From Streptomyces sp. NBC_00239 (lineage in GTDB: Bacteria > Actinomycetota > Actinomycetes > Streptomycetales > Streptomycetaceae), in contig NZ_CP108095.1 of the NCBI RefSeq assembly GCF_036194065.1, positions 1,116,001 to 1,180,000 on the forward strand: a stretch of DNA of 64,000 nt. The letters run 5' to 3'. The translations under genes were made by a program, and so were the position numbers. This document shows positions 58,397 through 64,000 of this stretch, one piece after another. Below the pieces are notes generated by a model, which was given only the letters and a program-made list of their open reading frames with translations, was not told the origin of the DNA and ran no database searches. The stretch's first letter is position 1; every line of letters begins with the position of its first letter.

Positions 58397-60088
58397 ATGA
58401 TGACCGAGTCCGGATGCGTCGGGGCGGGCACGCCGACCGCGGCGATCGACGGCGTCCTCGCCGCGTTCTGCCGGGAACACGCCGCGCGGCTGATCGCCGT
58501 GCTCCTCGTACGGGGGGCCGCCCCGGACACCGCCGCACACCTCGTCCAGGACACCCTGGCCGCGGCCCGCTACTGCTCCGACCGCGTCCCCGACCTCGCG
58601 ACCTGGACCTACCGCGTCACCACGGCCGCATGGGACCGCCGGCCCGCGATACCCGGCCCGGACGAGCCCGGCGGTACGGGGGACCCGCGCGGTGCGGACG
58701 GTGCCGGCGCCACGGGCGGCCGGCCGGGTCCGGCGCTCCTGGCGGTCGGGGCCGGGCCGGCCGCCCGGGAGCCCGGCCGGGAGGTCCTGGCCCGGCTCGC
58801 CCCGCTGGGCGAGGAGCAGCGCCGGGTGACCGCCGCCGCCATGCTGGGCTGGTCCCCCGGGCGCATCGCGTACGAACTGGGGGTGCCCGCGCCCGACGTC
58901 CGGCTCCTGTTGCGGGAGGCGGCGACGGCACTGGACGCGCCTACGGCCGGGCGGGGCCCCGCGGGTCATTCCGGCGGGGCCGGGCCGGACGTCTCGGGGG
59001 ACCCGCTGAGGGAGGTCTTCCGGGACCTGCTCGGCACGCTGGTCGCCGCGCTCGATCCCGTGCTCGACCTGGAGTCCGCCTTGGCCGTGCTCGGCGGGCC
59101 GGAGACGTGTCCCGGCCTGGTGCGCGCCCTGCCGCACGTCTTCGGCTTCGACGCCGATTTCGCCCTGCGCCCGCACGCCGTGCCGACGCCTCGCGTACGA
59201 CAGCCGGTCCCCGCGACGGAGACCGCGACCGCGTCCGGGGGCGGGCCCTCACCTGCGCACGCCTCCGCGCTGCACGCGCACGCCGGCCCCCGGACCGGCG
59301 CGGTGCCGGTCTGGTACGAGATCCAGGAGCGGGGCCGGCAGCCGCGGGCCGAGCTCGCGGCGGTCCGGCTCGCCACGCTGCTGGCGCTGCACACCGACCG
59401 GCTCCGGTCCGAGCTGCGGATGCCCGGGCTCACGGCGCCCGCGGAGGACGCGCGTACGTTCGCGGTCGCGCTGGCACGCGACGTGCGGGCCGTGGCCGAC
59501 CGGTTCCCCGGCGGTCCCGGCGCCGACGCCTCGCGGGCGGCCGGCGCACTCGTCGAGGCGCTGAGCGAAGAGGACCCCGACCCGCTGGACGTCGCCGAGG
59601 CCGCCCTCGGCCTCGCGAAGGCGGTGGCGCTGCTGCGGGCCCGCGCGCTGGACGCGACGCTGCGGGCCGTTCGGCCCCAACGGGCGTCACAGGGGCGGCT
59701 GATGGAAGCCGTCACGCACGACCTGCTGCGGGCCCGCAACATGTCGGACGAACTGGATTTCCTGGAGGCCGACCTGGCGTACGACCTCCTGCAGCCGGAG
59801 CTGCCGGGCACGGACGCGGGCCGGGACCTGGCGCGCCACCGCGCCTTCAACGAGCAGTTGTGCGCCGGGATCGACCGGATCGAGGAGGTCCACGGCGACG
59901 CCCGCGACGCCGACGTGAGCCCGGCCCGGCTCGACGGGGTCCCGCTGGTCGGTGTGCAGTGGACCGCGGGCACCCGCTGGCCCGCCGACCGGGCGGGGCT
60001 CGTCCGGTCGCACTCGGTGGAGACCGCCCCCGGCCACTTCACGATCGCCCCTGGACTCGACCCCCACCCGTCCCGGCCACAGCACTAG
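58397..60088 (+). CDS. Degenerate ECF-sigma-like protein with long helical extension
   Basis: A 563-residue protein; tandem ATGs at 58397 and 58400 follow AAGGGGGG. Residues 15-75 resemble sigma region 2 (IDGVLAAFCREHAARLIAVLLVRGAAPDTAAHLVQDTLAAARYCSDRVPDLATWTYRVTTAAWDRR) but lack the acidic -10-contact core; residues 130-175 resemble region 4 (VLARLAPLGEEQRRVTAAAMLGWSPGRIAYELGVPAPDVRLLLREAATAL). A further 380 residues are a novel alpha-helical region (for example VRLATLLALHTDRLRSELRMPG, MEAVTHDLLRARNMSDELDFLEADLAYDLLQ) that I do not recognise. It may be a regulator that lost promoter binding, or an ECF group with its own control domain. Confidence 0.65.
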   Translation: MMTESGCVGAGTPTAAIDGVLAAFCREHAARLIAVLLVRGAAPDTAAHLVQDTLAAARYCSDRVPDLATWTYRVTTAAWDRRPAIPGPDEPGGTGDPRGADGAGATGGRPGPALLAVGAGPAAREPGREVLARLAPLGEEQRRVTAAAMLGWSPGRIAYELGVPAPDVRLLLREAATALDAPTAGRGPAGHSGGAGPDVSGDPLREVFRDLLGTLVAALDPVLDLESALAVLGGPETCPGLVRALPHVFGFDADFALRPHAVPTPRVRQPVPATETATASGGGPSPAHASALHAHAGPRTGAVPVWYEIQERGRQPRAELAAVRLATLLALHTDRLRSELRMPGLTAPAEDARTFAVALARDVRAVADRFPGGPGADASRAAGALVEALSEEDPDPLDVAEAALGLAKAVALLRARALDATLRAVRPQRASQGRLMEAVTHDLLRARNMSDELDFLEADLAYDLLQPELPGTDAGRDLARHRAFNEQLCAGIDRIEEVHGDARDADVSPARLDGVPLVGVQWTAGTRWPADRAGLVRSHSVETAPGHFTIAPGLDPHPSRPQH

Positions 60089-60095
60089 GTCGTGT

Positions 60096-60160
60096 CGTCA
60101 AAGCCCCGCCCGGCCGGCGGGGTCTGCCCCGCCCTCCGGGCGGCCGGCGCTACTTTGACG
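60096..60160. other. Palindromic mini-element after the sigma-like gene
   Basis: CGTCAAAG (60096-60103) and CTTTGACG (60153-60160) form perfect 8-bp ends around GC-rich inner hairpins. It begins 8 nt after a stop codon and may be a terminator or a MITE-like remnant. Confidence 0.55.
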
Positions 60161-60232
60161 GCGCTCCCTAGGGGCCCCATGCGGCACCCCGGGCGCGGCG
60201 GTCGGCCACGCGCCCGGGCGCGTCCCGCCCGG

Positions 60233-60808
60233 TCAGCCCGCCGAGCGGTGGAGGGAGAGGAGGAGGCGCCAGATGTGGTCGGCCAGTTGTTCCGGGGCGG
60301 ACGGGACCAGGCCGTGGAGCCAGTCGGCCAGTACGGCGGTGAAGGCTCCCGCCACGGCGGAGGCGATGAGTTCGGAGTGCGGGGCGCCTGCCCGCTCCCG
60401 CTCCGCGAGGGCCCGTGCCCGCAGTTCCTCGTGCAGCCGGTCGCCCAGCGGCCCGGACCCGCCGGGGAACAGCAGCGCCCGGTGCAGGTCCCCGTGGCGG
60501 GCCGTGGCGGCGAGGAACTCGGCGAGCGCCCCCGGCGCCCGTGCCGGCGCCACCGCGCCCGCCCCCGTCTGCCAGGCGTGCAGGGCGTCGACCGCCTCGT
60601 GCACGACGTCCGCGCACGCGTCGACGGCGAGCCCGGTCAGGTCCTCGTAGTGCAGGTAGAACGTGGCCCGCCCGACTCCGGCCCGGCGGACCACCGCCGA
60701 CACGCTGACCTCGGCGAGCGGCCGCCCGGCGCACTCGTCGAGCAGCGCCTCCCGCAGCCGTGCCCTGGTCCGGGCCGTACGCGGGTCCCCGCCGCCTGCC
60801 GCGCTCAC
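60233..60808 (-). CDS. TetR family transcriptional regulator
   Basis: A 191-residue protein from GTG 60808, whose codon overlaps the stop of the DUF1304 gene (GTGA, 4-nt overlap). The HTH is at about residues 12-60 (RLREALLDECAGRPLAEVSVSAVVRRAGVGRATFYLHYEDLTGLAVDAC). The C-terminal ligand domain is helical (LADHIWRLLLSLHR). Being coupled to a DUF1304 membrane gene it probably controls that operon. Confidence 0.9.
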   Translation of the reverse strand: MSAAGGGDPRTARTRARLREALLDECAGRPLAEVSVSAVVRRAGVGRATFYLHYEDLTGLAVDACADVVHEAVDALHAWQTGAGAVAPARAPGALAEFLAATARHGDLHRALLFPGGSGPLGDRLHEELRARALAERERAGAPHSELIASAVAGAFTAVLADWLHGLVPSAPEQLADHIWRLLLSLHRSAG

Positions 60809-61158
60809 GCGGCGAGCAGCGCCGCGCCCAGGGCGAGCGCCGCGGGGAGCGCCTGGGCGACGAGGATGCGCCGGTTGGCGGTCGCGGCCCCGTAGACACC
60901 GGCGACGATCACGCAGACGAGGAAGAACACCTGGGTGCCGAGGTCCCCGGTGATCAGGGACCAGACCAGCCCGGCGGCCAGGAAGCCGTTGTACAGGCCC
61001 TGGTTGGCGGCGAGCGTGGCGGTCGTCCGTGCGGTTTCGGCGTCGAATCCGGACAGCTTGCGGCCCGGCGGCCGCTGCCACAGGAACATCTCCAGGACCA
61101 GGAAGTAGGCGTGCAGCGCCGCGACGGCGCCGGTCAGGATCTGAGCGGTGACATGCAT
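60805..61158 (-). CDS. DUF1304 family membrane protein
   Basis: A 117-residue protein of four predicted helices with the DUF1304 signature ALHAYFLVLEMFLWQRPPGRKLSGFDAE and LAANQGLYNGFLAAGLVWSL. The family is of unknown function. ATG 61158 follows GGAGG. The TetR gene overlaps its stop codon, so translation is coupled. Confidence 0.92.
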   Translation of the reverse strand: MHVTAQILTGAVAALHAYFLVLEMFLWQRPPGRKLSGFDAETARTTATLAANQGLYNGFLAAGLVWSLITGDLGTQVFFLVCVIVAGVYGAATANRRILVAQALPAALALGAALLAA

Positions 61159-61220
61159 GAGGACTCCTCCACTTTCTGGACAACTGTACAGGAAGTCGAG
61201 GAGGGGGGGCGCCGCGGCTC

Positions 61221-62561
61221 TCAGGGCAGCGGAAGCCGGGGCGCGCCCGGGGCGGGACCCAGCGTGGTGGTCCCCGGGGTCGCGCGGTGCCCGAGGCCGG
61301 TCCGGTAGACGTCCAGCGCCGCCTCGGTGCGTCCGGTCCGGCGCAGCAGGTCACCGAGGAGCCGGCACAGGTCGGCCAGGTCGCCGCTGGCGCCGCTGCG
61401 CTCCAGCAGCGCCAGGGCCTGGACGTAGTGCTCCTCGGCGCGTTCGCTCTCGTCCTGCTCCTCGGCGATCATGCCGAGCAGCCGGTGCGCGCCGGCCGCG
61501 TGCACGGCGCCGTGCCGGTCGTCGAGCTCCAGCAGCGCCGCCAGCAGGTCGGCGGCCTCGCCGCGACGGCCCAGGCGGCGCAGCACGTCGGCGAGCTCCA
61601 CCTCCACCTGGGCGGTGTAGAGCGCGGCCCGCCTGGCCGCCAGCATGGTGCGGGCCGTACGCAATTCCCGTTCGGCGCCGTTGAGTTCACCGTTCTGCGC
61701 GAGGACGTAGCCGCGCATCCAGTGGCAGTGCGCGAGGTCGGTGTGCAGGCTCAGCTGCCGGTAGACGGCCTGCGCCTTGGCGAGCGAGGCGTCGGCGTCG
61801 GCGGTCCGCCCCTCGGCGAGGAAAGTACGGGCCACCTGCCGGTGCATCCCCGCCACGAGGGCGGGGTCGGCGACCTGCGGCGCGAGGGCGAGGGCGAGCT
61901 CGGCGGCGTGCGCGGCCCGGGCGTGCGCGCCCATGTCGATGTACGGGCCGATGATCGCCGCGTACAGGAGCAGCAGGGCGTCGGGGTCGGCCATGCCGCC
62001 GGTGGCGAGTTCGTCGATGGTCGATTCGAGGAGGTAGCAGGCGTAGCGCAGCTCGCCGGCGAGCAGGTGGGCGATGGCGCGGCCGCGGATCGCGCGGGCC
62101 CGCCGGGGCAGCGGTTCCGCGCCGAGCAGCTGCTCGGCCGTTTCGAAGTGGCGCCGGGCGTCGTCGAGCTCGCCGGTCTCCAGGGCGCAGTCGCCGAGTC
62201 CGAGGAGGGCTTCGGCCTGTTCGGGGACCAGGTCCAGGTGCTCTGCGTCGGTGAGCAGCCGCCGGTAGGCGACCGCGGCCTCGTCGGCCGATCCGGTCGC
62301 GAGCTGCCGCTGCGCATCGGTGAGCCCGAGCCGCAGCTCGGTGGCGAGGCGGGCGGGGCGGCCGGTGGCCAGTTCCTCGTAGGTCGTGCCGAGCCGCTGC
62401 GCGAGGAAGCGCAGGGCGGTCTCGGAGGGCCGGACCTTGCCGGACTCCAGGGTCGAGATGTACGCGGGCGTGTAGGCGGGTTCCGCGAGCTGGCGCTGCG
62501 TCAGGCCTTTCTGTGCGCGCAACTGCTGCACACGGCGTCCGATCTCGGCCGGTTCATCCAT
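61221..62561 (-). CDS. XRE-type HTH regulator with TPR repeats
   Basis: A 446-residue protein. Residues 5-60 are a lambda-repressor-like HTH (IGRRVQQLRAQKGLTQRQLAEPAYTPAYISTLESGKVRPSETALRFLAQRLGTTYEEL). About ten TPR-like helical hairpins follow (LLGLGDCALETGELDDARRHFETAEQLL, ADVLRRLGRRGEAADLLAALLEL, LLGDLLRRTGRTEAALDVYRTGL). Such proteins (quorum/peptide-sensor-like layout) bind DNA and respond to peptide or protein partners. It is divergent from the metalloprotease at 62703, which is therefore a candidate target. Start ATG 62561 is consistent with HTH position. Confidence 0.9.
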   Translation of the reverse strand: MDEPAEIGRRVQQLRAQKGLTQRQLAEPAYTPAYISTLESGKVRPSETALRFLAQRLGTTYEELATGRPARLATELRLGLTDAQRQLATGSADEAAVAYRRLLTDAEHLDLVPEQAEALLGLGDCALETGELDDARRHFETAEQLLGAEPLPRRARAIRGRAIAHLLAGELRYACYLLESTIDELATGGMADPDALLLLYAAIIGPYIDMGAHARAAHAAELALALAPQVADPALVAGMHRQVARTFLAEGRTADADASLAKAQAVYRQLSLHTDLAHCHWMRGYVLAQNGELNGAERELRTARTMLAARRAALYTAQVEVELADVLRRLGRRGEAADLLAALLELDDRHGAVHAAGAHRLLGMIAEEQDESERAEEHYVQALALLERSGASGDLADLCRLLGDLLRRTGRTEAALDVYRTGLGHRATPGTTTLGPAPGAPRLPLP

Positions 62562-62638
62562 GGCTGACCCCCTTGTCTGCTCCGGCCCGCCCGGTTTCAG
62601 GGGGTCGGGTCATTGCGTACGGCCCGTGCACGCCTCTA

Positions 62639-62680
62639 AGTTAAGCAACTCGTTCATCGTACTTACTTCATTGGTTAACT
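62639..62680. promoter_or_regulatory. AT-rich divergent promoter with dyad AGTTAA/TTAACT
   Basis: AGTTAA (62639-62644) and TTAACT (62675-62680) flank an AT-rich centre with TTACTTCATTGG, between the XRE-TPR gene and the metalloprotease. This is likely the shared operator. Confidence 0.45.
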
Positions 62681-62702
62681 GTCCCGTCGGGGAGAGGGTT
62701 TC

Positions 62703-64000
62703 ATGCGATCCGCATTGCGCAGAGCTGTTGTCGTGGCCGGTGTGGCCACGACCGTCGCCGCCGTACTGGCCACCGCGCCCGGGGGCGCCGTCGCCGCTCC
62801 CCCGCTGGCCGGGCGGGGCGGGGTCACGGTGGAGATCCCGGGGCCGGAGAGCGGCACGGTCGCCGGCTCCGGCCACACCGAGGTGCCGGCGGACGGCCGG
62901 GCCCGGCCGTCGGGCGCGCTGACGTCCGCCGAGGCGGCGGCGGACGGCGAGGTCGCCCGGCTGGCGGGCGACGGCCGCACCGCCGACCGGCTGGACATCG
63001 TCGTGGTCGGCGACGGCTACACCGCCGCCCAGCTGGGCCGGTTCCGCGCCGACGCCAAGGCCAAGTGGGAGGAGCTGGCGGCGGTCGAGCCGTACGCCAC
63101 CTACCGCAACCTGTTCAACGTGTGGACGGTCGACGCGGTCTCGAACCAGTCCGGCGTGTCCGGCGACCCGGAGGCGGGCACGGTCCGCGACACCGCGCTC
63201 GGCTCGTACTTCTGGTGCGACGGCATCGAGCGGCTGCTCTGCGTCGACCAGGCCAAGGTGGACCGGTACGTGGCGAAGGCCCCGGAGGCCGACCTGGTGC
63301 TGGTGCTGTCCAACAGCACCAAGTACGGCGGCGCCGGCTACAACGAGCCCAGCAAGACGCTGGGCTACGAGGGCATATCCACCGCGTCCGCGGGCAACGA
63401 GAAGTCCGGCCAGGTCGCCATCCACGAGACCGGCCACTCGCTGGGCAAGCTCGCCGACGAGTACTTCTACCCCGGCTACCCCGGCTACGAGCAGTACACG
63501 GGCGCCGAGCCGGCCGACTCCAACATCAGCACGCTGACGGCCGCCGACCTCGCCTCGCGGCGGGCCAAGTGGCACCGCTGGCTCGGCGCCACCTCCCCCG
63601 ACGGCGGCAAGGTCGGCGCCTACGAGGGCGGCGGCTACTTCGTCAAGGGCCTGTACCGGCCCACCGACAACTCCCTGATGCGGATCCTCGGCAAGCCGTT
63701 CAACCTGCCGGGCGTCGAGTCGATGATCGCCGGGTTCCACCGGCACGCGAACCCGGTCACGGCGCTCACCCCGACCAACCGGACGCTGCGCCCGGGCAAG
63801 ACGGTGAAGATCTCCGTGCCCAAGCTGGCCGGCAACCGCCAGTTCGTCATCCGCTGGTACCTGGACGGGAAGGAACTGACGTCCCTGAAGGGCCGCACCA
63901 AGGTGGCGGTGGCCGATCTGTCCCGCAAGCTGGCCGACGGCCGCACCCACAAGCTGGGGGTGGCCGTCGAGGACCGCACGCCGTCCGTGCGGGACCCGCA
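62703..64000 (+). CDS. Secreted M64-like zinc metallopeptidase, 3' end outside window
   Basis: The ATG at 62703 follows GGGGAGAGGG; the frame stays open to the window end, at least 432 residues. A signal peptide covers about residues 1-31 (cleavage after AVA). The domain DRLDIVVVGDGYTAAQLGRFRADAKAKWEELAAVEPYATYRNLFNVW opens the peptidase M64 (IgA peptidase-like) fold, and the zinc motif is His241-Glu242-Thr-Gly-His245 in AIHETGHSLGKLADEYFYPG, whose DEY end is typical of M64. It should cleave extracellular proteins. Later residues (LTPTNRTLRPGKTVKISVPKL) begin a beta-sandwich domain. It is divergent from an XRE-TPR regulator. Confidence 0.9.
   Translation, partial: MRSALRRAVVVAGVATTVAAVLATAPGGAVAAPPLAGRGGVTVEIPGPESGTVAGSGHTEVPADGRARPSGALTSAEAAADGEVARLAGDGRTADRLDIVVVGDGYTAAQLGRFRADAKAKWEELAAVEPYATYRNLFNVWTVDAVSNQSGVSGDPEAGTVRDTALGSYFWCDGIERLLCVDQAKVDRYVAKAPEADLVLVLSNSTKYGGAGYNEPSKTLGYEGISTASAGNEKSGQVAIHETGHSLGKLADEYFYPGYPGYEQYTGAEPADSNISTLTAADLASRRAKWHRWLGATSPDGGKVGAYEGGGYFVKGLYRPTDNSLMRILGKPFNLPGVESMIAGFHRHANPVTALTPTNRTLRPGKTVKISVPKLAGNRQFVIRWYLDGKELTSLKGRTKVAVADLSRKLADGRTHKLGVAVEDRTPSVRDP

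Overview
The window is about 72% GC, has strong third-position GC bias, short gene-dense spacing with many antisense shadow frames, GTG starts and GGAGG-type ribosome sites. Together with a SARP regulator, a melC tyrosinase operon, LacI/TetR/PadR/MarR regulators and many secreted hydrolases this points to a Streptomyces chromosome. No IS transposase, CRISPR array, rRNA or polyketide/NRPS core gene was seen.

Layout. 1-7.7 kb: the end of a SARP/AfsR-type regulator, an 11-bp repeat array that looks like its operator, a lipoprotein, an L,D-transpeptidase fold protein, a serine beta-lactamase-like enzyme, a membrane esterase and a DUF2306-type membrane protein. 7.9-10.4 kb: the most unusual locus. 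A perfect four-stem tRNA-Arg(CCG)-like cloverleaf with non-canonical D and T loops lies between a good promoter and the start codon of a 786-residue protein I cannot assign. 10.4-18 kb: small secreted and lipoproteins, a PQQ-type beta-propeller membrane protein, a VOC protein, an EF-hand protein, and an aidB-type acyl-CoA dehydrogenase coupled to its TetR regulator with a clear operator. 18-29 kb: PHB depolymerase-like esterase, LacI regulator, RNase HI with a zinc-finger tail, PadR/SGNH pair, class A beta-lactamase-like protein and melC1-melC2.

29-40 kb: a transmembrane Ser/Thr kinase, a YczE-like membrane protein, a secreted tripeptidyl aminopeptidase-like hydrolase and an MFS exporter, then a probable light-response block: ECF sigma factor, MerR protein with a cobalamin-binding domain, photolyase and NAD(P)-binding SDR protein, without carotenoid genes. 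40-54.6 kb: cell-surface genes (membrane-anchored protein, zinc metalloprotease with FN3 and lectin domains, SdrD/Cna-B surface protein, DyP peroxidase, beta-helix lipoprotein, second L,D-transpeptidase), then HutD-like and MarR-MFS genes. 54.6-64 kb: a second beta-lactamase-like enzyme, SRPBCC protein, asparaginase, a degenerate sigma-factor-like protein with a long C-terminal extension, a DUF1304-TetR pair, an XRE-TPR regulator and the start of an M64-type metalloprotease cut by the window end.

Intergenic DNA is rich in structure: three copies of a 117-bp palindromic element sitting downstream of genes, a triple palindrome between convergent genes, and at least six arrays of 6-9 bp tandem repeats placed at or beside stop codons. 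Overall the genes serve cell-envelope remodelling, secretion and regulation rather than one pathway.
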